Source of the DNA: DATGLG01 sp035294245
Lineage (GTDB): Bacteria; Pseudomonadota; Alphaproteobacteria; JACZXZ01
Assembly: GCA_035294245.1 (NCBI GenBank)
Contig: DATGLG010000063.1
Span: 62,001 to 126,000 of the forward strand
Direction: 5' to 3'
Length of the DNA stretch: 64,000 nucleotides
Each line of letters starts with the position of its first letter. Position 1 is the stretch's first letter. Positions 51,477-59,526 of the stretch are shown one piece after another. The notes under the pieces are model-generated. The model saw nothing but the letters and a program-made list of their open reading frames with translations. It was not told the origin of the DNA and searched no databases. The position numbers were made by a program, and so were the translations under genes.

Positions 51477-52538
51477 ATGAATTTTGCTAGCGACAATGTA
51501 ACCGGTGCGGCACCCGAAATTCTCGCCGCAATCGCCGCGGCGAATGACGGGGCTGCGATGCCTTATGGCAACGACGCTGTCACTCAGCGCGTCGAGGCGG
51601 CGCTGAAGGCGCTGTTCGAGCGAGACCTCGCGGCTTTTCCCGTCGCCACGGGAAGTGCCGCGAACGCGCTCGCGCTGGCGACGATGTGCCCGCCCTATGG
51701 GGCCGTCTATTGCCACCCCGATTCCCACATCAATGTGGACGAATGCGGCGCGCCCGAGCTTTTCACGGGCGGCGCCAAGCTGGTGCCCATTGTCGGTGAC
51801 GCCGGAAAGATCGCCGCGGCGGATTTCGAGGCGGCGCTCGCGCGCTCGGGGAAGGGCGTGGTGCATCATGTGCAGCCCGCGGCGATCAGCCTCACCAATG
51901 CCAGCGAGATGGGTACCGTCTATACGCCCGAGGAGGTGCGGGCCATCGCCGATATCGCCCATGGACAGGGGCTGCGTGTGCACATGGACGGCGCCCGCTT
52001 CGCCAATGCCGTGGCGGCGCTCGGCTGCGCTCCGGCCGATCTCGCTTGGCGGGCCGGCGTCGATGTCCTCTCCTTCGGCGCCACGAAGAACGGCGCCCTT
52101 GCGGCGGAGGCCGTGGTGTTCTTCGATGCGGCTCTGGCGGAGAGCTTCGGCTATCGCCGCAAGCGCGGCGGGCATCTGTTCTCCAAGATGCGCTTCGTCT
52201 CGGCCCAGCTCGAGGCCTATCTCAAGGATGGGCTTTGGCTGAAGCACGCCAGCCACGCCAACGAGATGGCCCGGCGACTGGCCGAGGGCCTGCGGCGCAT
52301 TCCCGGTGTCGAGCAGCTCTATCCAGTCGAGGCGAACGAGGTCTTCGCCCGTATCCCCGACCGCGCGATCAAGGGCGCCTTCGCCGACGGCTATGTCTTC
52401 TACCGCTGGTCGGGGGAAGCGGACGAGACTTGCCGCTTGGTTTGCGCCTTCAATACCGACCCCCGGGATGTGGACGGATTGCTGCAATCCATTTCCCGCC
52501 ACGTTGCGGCCGGCGCGCCCTCGCGCAAGCGCGCCTGA
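51477..52538 (+). CDS. Low-specificity L-threonine aldolase
   Basis: PLP enzyme cleaving threonine or allo-threonine to glycine and acetaldehyde. 353 residues: NFASDNVTGAAPEI, GTATAN-equivalent ATGSAANALAL, HINVDECGAPE, LRVHMDGARFANA with the cofactor Asp, and PLP-Lys204 in LSFGATKNGALAAE. ATG at 51477 with GGAGAGG upstream. Monocistronic, followed by tRNA-Glu. Confidence 0.93.
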   Translation: MNFASDNVTGAAPEILAAIAAANDGAAMPYGNDAVTQRVEAALKALFERDLAAFPVATGSAANALALATMCPPYGAVYCHPDSHINVDECGAPELFTGGAKLVPIVGDAGKIAAADFEAALARSGKGVVHHVQPAAISLTNASEMGTVYTPEEVRAIADIAHGQGLRVHMDGARFANAVAALGCAPADLAWRAGVDVLSFGATKNGALAAEAVVFFDAALAESFGYRRKRGGHLFSKMRFVSAQLEAYLKDGLWLKHASHANEMARRLAEGLRRIPGVEQLYPVEANEVFARIPDRAIKGAFADGYVFYRWSGEADETCRLVCAFNTDPRDVDGLLQSISRHVAAGAPSRKRA

Positions 52539-52628
52539 GCTGATTGCCGTCCCGATGGGGCGGCGTGCCAGGAGCCCGCGCGGGTTGCAACGGCCGATGG
52601 AGCGGTGTATCAAAGCCGCTCGCGCCGG

Positions 52629-52704
52629 GTCCCCTTCGTCTAGAGGCCCAGGACGGAGCCCTCTCACGGCTCAAACAGGGGTTCGAATCCCCTAGGGGAC
52701 GCCA
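52629..52704 (+). tRNA. tRNA-Glu (anticodon CTC)
   Basis: Full cloverleaf: acceptor GTCCCCT (52629-52635) with AGGGGAC (52694-52700), discriminator G52701, encoded CCA (52702-52704); anticodon stem GAGCC/GGCTC around loop CTCTCAC with anticodon CTC at 52663-52665; T-arm AGGGGTTCGAATCCCCT. Reads GAG. No duplicate of its 3' end was seen nearby. Confidence 0.97.
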
Positions 52705-52741
52705 ATCTTCCTATGTTGCTGGTAACGAAACCAGATTCGGC

Positions 52742-53653
52742 TCATCGCCAATCGTCGCGCCGGCCGTAGCGCTCGGCAGGTGCGTCGGGATATTTGCGCG
52801 TCGCGGCAGCGGCGGCGAATTGGCCCGGCGTGATGCCGTAAGCGCCCTTGAAACGCTTGTGAAGATGGCTCTGGTCGGCGAAGCCAAGCGCGGCCGCGAC
52901 GGCGGCGGGCGCCTCGCCTTGGACCAGCATGTCGCGCGCAGCGGCGAGGCGTCGCTGCATCCGATAGGCGTGGGGCGGCAGGCCGTAGCGGCGGCGAAAC
53001 GCACGCCAGAGGTGAAACCGGCTCATCCCCGCAAGCCGCGCCAGCGTGTCGGCGGCGATATCTTCGCCGAGAGGCGCATCGTGGAGGAAGTCGCGCACGC
53101 GGCGCAAGGCGATCTCGCCTGGTGCAGCAGCCCCCTGCGTGATGGCGCCCCTATCCGCGTGGCGCGCGGCGAAGCATAGGATGGCTGCGTCGAGGAGCGC
53201 ATCGCAGTCGAGCCGGGGCGCTCCTTCGGCGAGCGCGCGGTGGAGCGCGCTGACGTGCGCCGCGAGCTCCCGGTCCTCGATCACCGGCGTGCGCGCATAG
53301 GGCAAGGCCGCTGCACGCTCTTCGCGAGCCGCTTGGATGACGCGGCGAACCAGCTCCGGGCTGATATAGAGCATGCGATAGGTGAAGCCCTGGGCATCCG
53401 CAGCATGGCCGTCATGGGGCTCATCGGGATTGAAGGCCATCACCATCCCCGCCAGGCTGGCGCGCGCGGCGCCGCGGCAGTTGAAGGCCTGCACGCCCGC
53501 CTCGGTGACGCCGATCGCATAGGCCTGATGACTATGGCGCTCATAGGCGTGGCCGGCGAAATGGGCGCGCAACAGCTCGATCTCCGGGGCCTGGTGCGGC
53601 ACCGCATATTCGGCCCAGTCCCCGACGCTTGTTGATGGGTAGGACGCGGTCAC
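52742..53653 (-). CDS. AraC-family regulator
   Basis: 303-residue regulator from the GTG at 53653 (GAGG seven bases upstream). N-terminal cupin-type effector domain (APEIELLRAHFAGHAYERHS, HQAYAIGVTEAGVQAF, MVMAFNPDEPHDG) and C-terminal double HTH (LARLAGMSRFHLWRAFRRRY, AAALGFADQSHLHKRFKGAY). It diverges from the DUF2000 gene with about 100 bases between them; this pairing suggests control of that gene. Confidence 0.92.
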   Translation of the reverse strand: MTASYPSTSVGDWAEYAVPHQAPEIELLRAHFAGHAYERHSHQAYAIGVTEAGVQAFNCRGAARASLAGMVMAFNPDEPHDGHAADAQGFTYRMLYISPELVRRVIQAAREERAAALPYARTPVIEDRELAAHVSALHRALAEGAPRLDCDALLDAAILCFAARHADRGAITQGAAAPGEIALRRVRDFLHDAPLGEDIAADTLARLAGMSRFHLWRAFRRRYGLPPHAYRMQRRLAAARDMLVQGEAPAAVAAALGFADQSHLHKRFKGAYGITPGQFAAAAATRKYPDAPAERYGRRDDWR

Positions 53654-53752
53654 GTGCGGCCTCGGCAGAAGGCGTGAGCAACGCGATACAATACCAGAGC
53701 CGCTGCGTCTCCTACATAGGTTAGCCCATGCATAGTTTGGAGGGTGGAGCCC

Positions 53753-54223
53753 ATGACCAGCCTGTCCGAGCCAACGATCGGGACTCACTCCAGCGCCAAG
53801 ACGAGGCCACCCATTCGCTTCGACACAAAGATCGCCATCGTCCTGCGCGACGATCTCGCTTCGTGGCAGAAGCTCAACGTCGCCGCCTTCTTGGCGAGCG
53901 GCATCGCGGGTGGCGATCCGGATGTGATCGGCCAGCCTTACGACGATGCCAGCGGCAATGGCTACCTCGCCATGTTCCGCCAGCCGGTGCTTGTCTTCGC
54001 CGGCAGCGGCGAGGCGATCCGCGCCGCCTATGACCGCGCCATGGCGCGCGGCCTTCGCCTCGCGATCTTCACCGAGGCCCTCTTTGCGACCGGCAATGAC
54101 GGCGACAACCGGGCGGCGGTGCGCGCCTGCCCGCGCGAGGCATTGGTCCTCGTCGGCTTCGCCTTCCGCGCGGAGCGAAAGGCGGCGGACAAGGTGCTCA
54201 AAGGCCTTGCTCTGCACCGATGA
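53753..54223 (+). CDS. DUF2000 family protein
   Basis: 156-residue protein of the DUF2000 family: FDTKIAIVLRDDLASWQKLN, VAAFLASGIAGGDPDVIGQPY, YLAMFRQPVLVFAGSG and the C-terminal VGFAFRAERKAADKVLKGLA. The fold resembles peptidyl-tRNA hydrolase 2, but the role is unknown. ATG 53753 has GGAGGG eight bases upstream. DUF2000 genes are often next to AraC regulators, as here. Confidence 0.85.
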   Translation: MTSLSEPTIGTHSSAKTRPPIRFDTKIAIVLRDDLASWQKLNVAAFLASGIAGGDPDVIGQPYDDASGNGYLAMFRQPVLVFAGSGEAIRAAYDRAMARGLRLAIFTEALFATGNDGDNRAAVRACPREALVLVGFAFRAERKAADKVLKGLALHR

Positions 54224-54342
54224 GCCGTGTGGGACAGTCCCGTCCTCCTATACCCTAAGCCGGCCAAGCACAAATACCGCTCGTCACGGGGGCCGGGTCG
54301 CAGCGGTAGCGGAGACGGGCCCGGCGTCGCTATGATGGCGCC

Positions 54343-55149
54343 ATGCTGCTCGAGAACCTCACCCGCATCGTCTCGATCATCTGGAACAATGGCGGCCGCT
54401 TCTGGTCGCTCATCTATTATCTCGCCTCGGCGGGCATCCTGCACAAATACCAGGTGGCGCGCTTCATCGAGCACGCTTATCCGGTCGGTGGGCGGCATGT
54501 CGTCTATATCCTTTTCACGATGTCGCCGGTTTGGGCGCTCCTGCCCATCACCATCCTGATCGGCGTCGCCTTCTATCGCGAGATCCTGTCCCTCGAGCGA
54601 CGCTTGGCGCCTCGTCTCGTCCTCAGCCTCACGCCTAGGGAAAAATGCCTCGTCGTCGTTTCTCAGGCGCCCGAAGGCGGGTCTGGTCGGGCCAAGATCC
54701 TGCGTCTTCAGGTGCGCAACATCTCCTCGATTCCCGTCAAGGACTGCCGGGCCTATCTCCTCGACGTGCAGAAGGATGCGGCGGGCCCCACGACCCCGCC
54801 TCTCGATTACGGCGATTCCCTCGAGCTGCAATGGTCGACCCGCGAAGGCGAGGGGCCGATCGATCTCCCTGGCCACGTGCCCCAATATGTTAACCTGCTC
54901 TGTGCCGCCGAGGGCGAGAGCAAGCTGCGCCTGCTGCGCGACAAGGTGCCGTCGCGCTACCGCGACCTCTTTGCCGCACCCGGCGTCTATTGCCTGAGCA
55001 TCGCCGTTTCTGGCGACGGCGTCGCGACGGCGGTGATCGATTGCGTGATTGTCTGGCCCGGCACGTGGGACGGGCTGGAGCTCGCGGAACCAACGACCGC
55101 AGCGCCGATGCCGGCGCCCTCGGCGCGGCGCGCCAGGGCCACCGCCTGA
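54343..55149 (+). CDS. Unknown membrane protein with beta-rich domain
   Basis: 268 residues; no family recognised. A strongly hydrophobic helix covers about 53-78 (VVYILFTMSPVWALLPITIL), with an amphipathic helix near 18-32. The rest (about 90-250) looks like a beta-sandwich domain with APRLVLSLTPREKCLVVV, LRLQVRNISSIPVKDCRAYL and VYCLSIAVSGDGVATAVIDC, reminiscent of the extracellular immunoglobulin-like pattern. The C-terminus is Ala/Pro/Arg-rich. It sits between DUF2000 and the convergent ppk2 gene. Likely a cytosol- or periplasm-facing single-pass protein. Confidence 0.7.
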   Translation: MLLENLTRIVSIIWNNGGRFWSLIYYLASAGILHKYQVARFIEHAYPVGGRHVVYILFTMSPVWALLPITILIGVAFYREILSLERRLAPRLVLSLTPREKCLVVVSQAPEGGSGRAKILRLQVRNISSIPVKDCRAYLLDVQKDAAGPTTPPLDYGDSLELQWSTREGEGPIDLPGHVPQYVNLLCAAEGESKLRLLRDKVPSRYRDLFAAPGVYCLSIAVSGDGVATAVIDCVIVWPGTWDGLELAEPTTAAPMPAPSARRARATA

Positions 55150-55220
55150 GCAACTGAGACGCACCGGCAGATCAAGATCGCCTTGGCCGGATCGCCTCGC
55201 AATAGCTGCGCTGCAGCCCG

Positions 55221-56048
55221 CTATTTCGCGATCAGGCCGGCATCCCGCGCCACCTCGCTATAGGGAAAGACGATCTTGGGATCGGGGAGGATGGCGCCTT
55301 TCTTCTTTCCCGCATAGTCGAGCCGCGAGAGCATGTCGCGAATGAGGTTGAGGCGCGCTTGGCGCTTGTCGTCGGCGCGGACCACGTGCCAAGGCGCCGC
55401 CACGGTATGGGTGCGCGCAAACATCTCGTCGCGCGCGCGGCTGTAGTCCTTCCAGCGCTTGACCGCGACGGCATCGATCGGGCTCGACTTCCATTGGGTG
55501 AGCAGGTCCTTGCCGCGCGCTTTGAGTCGCCGCTTCTGCTCGGGCTTGGAGATGTCGAGATAGTATTTGAGAAGCTTGATGCCGGCCCGGACCAGGAGCT
55601 CCTCGAAGACGGGGGCGTCGGCAAGAAAGGCCTCAGCCTCCGCCTCGCTGCAGAAGCCCATCACGCGTTCGACGCCGGCCCGGTTGTACCAGCTCCTGTT
55701 GAACAGCACCATTTCCTGAGCGGCCGGGAGGTGTGCCGTATAGCGCTGGAAGTACCAGAGGGTGGCCTCGCGGTCCGAAGGCTTCGGCAGGGCCACGACT
55801 CGCACCTCCCGTGGGGAGAGGTGCTCGATGATGCGCTTGATGGTGCCGTCCTTGCCGGCGGCGTCGCGACCCTCGAACAGCACGATGATGCGGTCGTTGC
55901 AGCGGATAATATGATTCTGAAGCTTCACGAGCTCGATTTGCAGCTCGTAGAGCGCGCGCTCGTACGCCGTCTTGCTCGGCTTCGGTTCCCTCTCGCCGTT
56001 CGCGTCCTGCACGCGCCCGTCCTTGTGCCTATGCTTGCCCTTGGACAT
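55221..56048 (-). CDS. ppk2: Polyphosphate kinase 2
   Basis: Transfers phosphate between polyphosphate and nucleotides. 275 residues, single-domain PPK2. Walker A FEGRDAAGKDGTIKRI (59-72 region), lid-associated RPSDREATLWYFQRY-like KPSDREATLWYFQRY and Walker B FNRSWYNRAGVERVMGF. ATG 56048; the N-terminus is basic and low-complexity (MSKGKHRHKDGRVQD). It diverges from the sensor kinase. Confidence 0.93.
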   Translation of the reverse strand: MSKGKHRHKDGRVQDANGEREPKPSKTAYERALYELQIELVKLQNHIIRCNDRIIVLFEGRDAAGKDGTIKRIIEHLSPREVRVVALPKPSDREATLWYFQRYTAHLPAAQEMVLFNRSWYNRAGVERVMGFCSEAEAEAFLADAPVFEELLVRAGIKLLKYYLDISKPEQKRRLKARGKDLLTQWKSSPIDAVAVKRWKDYSRARDEMFARTHTVAAPWHVVRADDKRQARLNLIRDMLSRLDYAGKKKGAILPDPKIVFPYSEVARDAGLIAK

Positions 56049-56222
56049 CGGTCCCGTCCTCGTCTGCGACTGTCCAACCCAGCTAAATATCAGAAAATCC
56101 ATAATTTTGCTCGCGCGGACCGCGCGTCCGCCGGGCGGCCGGGCAGCGCCGATCTTCACGAAGAATCAAGGAGTTTGGGCGATCTTGCGGTCGTGGCCAA
56201 TGACGGGTCCCGTGGATCGATA

Positions 56223-57920
56223 ATGAAAATCCTCGCCTTCCTTGCCGCCGCCGCGGGGATTCTCGCGTTCCTTTACGTCAAGGCGCATGGGATTGATGCC
56301 GACAAGAACGCGGCGATCGTGGCGCATCTGCTTGAGCTCAAGCAGCTCGAGGCGACGCTCAATCAGGACATTTTGCGCGGCCGTTACGACCGCCTCCAGG
56401 ACTATGACGATCTCAATACCACCGTGGCGCGCGAGCATACGCTGCTCGGCGAGCTCCGCTTCGGCGACGATCGCGTCGACCGCATGTGGGGCGGCAAGCT
56501 CAAGCTCCGGCTCAACGACTACGCCAAGCTTCACAAGGCGCGGACGGAGCTCGTCTGGACTTTCGAGGGCTGGAACAGCGTCCTCCGGCAACTCGTCGAC
56601 CGGCTACCAGAGCTCGCCTCCATCGTCGAAAGACGGCTGCGGCAATCGGGCGCCGACGCCGACATGCTGGAGCTCGTCCACATCATCCAGGATGGCGTGC
56701 TCCTCTACATCGCTCGCGGCGGAACCTCGGCGCGCGACGAGCTCGACGGCTGGATCTCGATGCTCGAGCTCAACCTGGTCGGCACGCCCGCGGCGAATCT
56801 TCCGGACATGCGCAGCTTTCTCGAAGGGACGCACGCCCTGATCACCTACAAGACCGGGATCGAGGATCTGCTAAGCCGGCTCTTCGCTCTCGATGCGGGC
56901 CGCGCCATCGACGATCTCCATCTCGCTTACGTCTCGGCTTACCAGGCGGAGCAGAGGACCGCCGAGACCTATCGTCGATTGATGTTCCTCTTCGGCGGGG
57001 TCATGCTCTGCTATATTGGGTACATCCTCACGCGCCTGCGCCGCAGCGTCTCTGCGCACGATCTGGCCAATCGCCGCCTGCAAGCGCAGGCCTTGGAACT
57101 CGAAGCCTCGAATCGCGGGCTCGAGCGGGAGATCGAGGAGCGTCAGCGCGTAGAGGTCAATCTGATGCGCGCCAAGGAGGCGGCGGAATACGCCAACCGC
57201 GCCAAATCCGATTTCCTCGCCAATATGAGCCACGAGTTGAGGACGCCGCTCAACGCCATCATTGGTTTCTCGGAGATCATGCGCGAGCAGATGTTCGGCG
57301 CGCTCGGTCACGACAATTACGTGGAATATATGGATCATATCCATGAGAGCGGCACGCATCTCCTGGCGGTGATCAACGATATCCTCGATCTTTCGAAGAT
57401 CGAGGCAGGCCGCTTCACGATCTCCGACGAGGAGGTGGATGTCGCCGAGGTGATACGCAGCAGCGCCAATATCCTGGAAGAGAAGGCGCGCTCGGCCGGA
57501 CTCGCGCTTTCGGTCGAGCTGCCGGCCGATCTTCCGATCCTGCGTGGCGATTCGCGCGCCTTGCGGCAGGTCCTGTTCAACCTCATCTCCAACGCCGTCA
57601 AATTCACCCAGCCCGGCGGGCGCATTGTCGTACGGGCCGGCCTCGAGCCCTCCGGCGAGCTCGCGGTCGCGGTGACGGATACCGGGATCGGCATCGCCGG
57701 AGGTGATCTTGAGCGGGTAATGGAGCCCTTCGGACAGGTCGAGACGTCGCTGACCCGCCGTCATCAGGGCACCGGCTTGGGATTGCCGCTCGCGAAGAAG
57801 CTGGTCGACGCCCATGACGGCGCGTTGACGGTCGAGAGCAAGCTCGGCGTCGGCACCACCGTCATTGCCCGCTTCCCGGCAGAGCGGGTTATCGGGCGGC
57901 GCGCCACTGTCGCCGCCTGA
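56223..57920 (+). CDS. Membrane sensor histidine kinase
   Basis: 565 residues. Short N-terminal helix (MKILAFLAAAAGILAFLYVK), then an all-helical ~230-residue extracytoplasmic sensor (possibly a DAHL-type double helical domain), then a second helix (about 253-273, LMFLFGGVMLCYIGYIL), a coiled linker, and the kinase core: HisKA DFLANMSHELRTPLNAIIGF with His337, N-box LFNLISNAVKF, G1 VTDTGIGIAGG and G2 HQGTGLGLPLAKKL. No response regulator is adjacent, so the partner is encoded elsewhere. Ligand unknown. Confidence 0.9.
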   Translation: MKILAFLAAAAGILAFLYVKAHGIDADKNAAIVAHLLELKQLEATLNQDILRGRYDRLQDYDDLNTTVAREHTLLGELRFGDDRVDRMWGGKLKLRLNDYAKLHKARTELVWTFEGWNSVLRQLVDRLPELASIVERRLRQSGADADMLELVHIIQDGVLLYIARGGTSARDELDGWISMLELNLVGTPAANLPDMRSFLEGTHALITYKTGIEDLLSRLFALDAGRAIDDLHLAYVSAYQAEQRTAETYRRLMFLFGGVMLCYIGYILTRLRRSVSAHDLANRRLQAQALELEASNRGLEREIEERQRVEVNLMRAKEAAEYANRAKSDFLANMSHELRTPLNAIIGFSEIMREQMFGALGHDNYVEYMDHIHESGTHLLAVINDILDLSKIEAGRFTISDEEVDVAEVIRSSANILEEKARSAGLALSVELPADLPILRGDSRALRQVLFNLISNAVKFTQPGGRIVVRAGLEPSGELAVAVTDTGIGIAGGDLERVMEPFGQVETSLTRRHQGTGLGLPLAKKLVDAHDGALTVESKLGVGTTVIARFPAERVIGRRATVAA

Positions 57921-57969
57921 AGGCCGATCACGCGATTTCGCTGTCGATTACTTCGCAGGAGATGCGCAA

Positions 57970-59310
57970 TCACGATTTGTGTTGCAGGGCGACTGCAACG
58001 AGACGGTGGATTTCGGCAATCACCTGATCCTTGTTGCCGGCCGGCGCACCTAGCAATCCAGGTGTCCAATGATCATCGCGCAGCTTTGCACAATCGGCGA
58101 GCGCCGCTTCTTTATTACCAAGTCGAGCGTGACAGTCCGCTCGAAATAGATGTCCGAACGCGTCCTCGAATCCCGCAGGGTCCATTGCTTCTGCCCGATC
58201 GAAATCGTCTATTGCCTTTCGGTATTCACCCATGCTGCGGAGCAAATTACCACGGGCTCTGTATGAGGTTTTGTGAGGCTCGAGGCTGAGAGACTTATTG
58301 AGATCTGCGAGGGCATGATCCTTTCGTCCGAGACGATTCAGCACCTGATGCCTGGTGAAATATCCGGTAGGGTCGGTGGGGTTCGCTCGAATGTGCGCGT
58401 TACAAATGTCAAGGCAGCGCCGCGGGTCGCTATGCATTATTTGGTGTATTCGCTGCATGCCTTCCATGTCTATGTCGACATGTCGCATCTTTTTGCCCAT
58501 GGCTATTCCGATTGGATTTGGAACCGAGGTATCAAGACGGTTACCTCCGCATTCTTCCGACACCTGACCTAACAAGCACTGTCGGTACGTTTTACCCATA
58601 TTGCGATAATCACCTTGACCAAGGGTACCCTTTTTCTCAAGTTCATCACAGAACTCGTAGGCATGATCCCATTCTTCCACGCACTTTCGCCGTCGGGGGT
58701 AAGGATTTACAGGTAGCGCCTGGCGCGGGACATCGTGAGGAATGGTTGGCGTCAAGGGAAAAGGGCTGATCTCATTGGGAAATGGAATCGGCCGAATAAT
58801 TTCCATCGGCTCGACAATGGTTGCCTGCGCCTCGATAACCGATCCGGGCGTCGTATCTGCCCCTGCATCAAAGTCATAATCCTCGGTCGTCCATTGTCCG
58901 CCTCCTGGATACCCCCTGGGCACACGCGGCTGGGTAGGGTTGTACTTGGCGAGAGGGTCGCCATCAGCCATGCGGCGTGCTGCTGAGATATCGGGAAGCG
59001 CAGGCAGACGAACGTGGAGAAGTGCAGTTGCGGCGCGTCCCGGTTCGCCAGACGAAATGGCATCAGCCACGACCTGAAGCGCTGACATTCGGCTCCCAAG
59101 ATCAACGGGCATTCCGTAGCCGATGCTCAGTAGCCGCTCAAGTTCGGCCCGCGGGCGTGGTCGCCACCGAGACCGTCCTACGGCATTATCGTCACGTTCC
59201 AGCAAGGGTGTGCCTAACCCCAAAAACGCCCCGCTCTCATTGACGTAGGGATTCAGGCCGTCTCCCGCCGAGTCGGCAAGCCGGCAAGTCGTTACAAATC
59301 TGGTGCCCAT
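57970..59310 (-). CDS. Composite protein: toxin-like prefix, Cys-rich segment, TPR domain
   Basis: 446 residues with three parts. Residues about 45-140 resemble prefixes of Hyphomicrobiales polymorphic-toxin-like orphans, with the signature KYNPTQPRVPRGYPGGGQWT at 122-141. Residues 208-258 form a Cys-containing segment (KCVEEWDHAYEFC ... QCLLGQVSEECGGN). Residues 275-440 are TPR-type helices (RNLLRSMGEYRKAIDDFDRA-like region, LFRADCHARLGNKEAALADC). No nuclease or protease signature is seen. No signal peptide. An internal ATG at 58500 could express the TPR part alone. The local base composition is less GC-rich than its neighbours, suggesting transfer. Confidence 0.6.
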   Translation of the reverse strand: MGTRFVTTCRLADSAGDGLNPYVNESGAFLGLGTPLLERDDNAVGRSRWRPRPRAELERLLSIGYGMPVDLGSRMSALQVVADAISSGEPGRAATALLHVRLPALPDISAARRMADGDPLAKYNPTQPRVPRGYPGGGQWTTEDYDFDAGADTTPGSVIEAQATIVEPMEIIRPIPFPNEISPFPLTPTIPHDVPRQALPVNPYPRRRKCVEEWDHAYEFCDELEKKGTLGQGDYRNMGKTYRQCLLGQVSEECGGNRLDTSVPNPIGIAMGKKMRHVDIDMEGMQRIHQIMHSDPRRCLDICNAHIRANPTDPTGYFTRHQVLNRLGRKDHALADLNKSLSLEPHKTSYRARGNLLRSMGEYRKAIDDFDRAEAMDPAGFEDAFGHLFRADCHARLGNKEAALADCAKLRDDHWTPGLLGAPAGNKDQVIAEIHRLVAVALQHKS

Positions 59311-59341
59311 CTTTCATGTACACAATCTTAAATTGTAGAGT

Positions 59342-59360
59342 AAGAACATAACAAGAACAT
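59342..59360. repeat. Short direct repeat AAGAACAT upstream of the TPR gene
   Basis: AAGAACAT occurs at 59342-59349 and 59353-59360, an 11-base period, 32 bases upstream of the TPR gene's ATG in an AT-rich stretch that also holds the dyad ACAAT-CTTAA-ATTGT (59322-59336). Together they look like promoter or operator material. Confidence 0.5.
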
Positions 59361-59415
59361 GATTTCACGTCAAATCAATCGTTATAAATGCCGTGAGAGC
59401 GGAGTAGCGATCTGC

Positions 59416-59443
59416 TCATGAGGATTGAGAGTCATCCTCATGA
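59416..59443. repeat. Inverted repeat at the islet edge
   Basis: TCATGAGGAT (59416-59425) and ATCCTCATGA (59434-59443) form perfect 10-bp arms around an 8-base loop (TGAGAGTC), in the gap between the TPR gene and the CoA-transferase. No T-run follows on either side, so a plain terminator is unlikely; it could be an operator, recombination or processing site. The 59311-59526 interval holds no other supported feature. Confidence 0.6.
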
Positions 59444-59526
59444 ATTCGCGATCTTCTACCTCAGCAATGATGCGAAGCGCCGACGTGAGAGATCGTGCCG
59501 GCAAGCTCGCGCAGCTCCTGTGTCGG

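Noticed and set aside
56115..56131. GCGGAC-N5-GTCCGC dyad between ppk2 and the sensor kinase
   Set aside because: Short and fully GC-rich; no position relative to a recognisable promoter.
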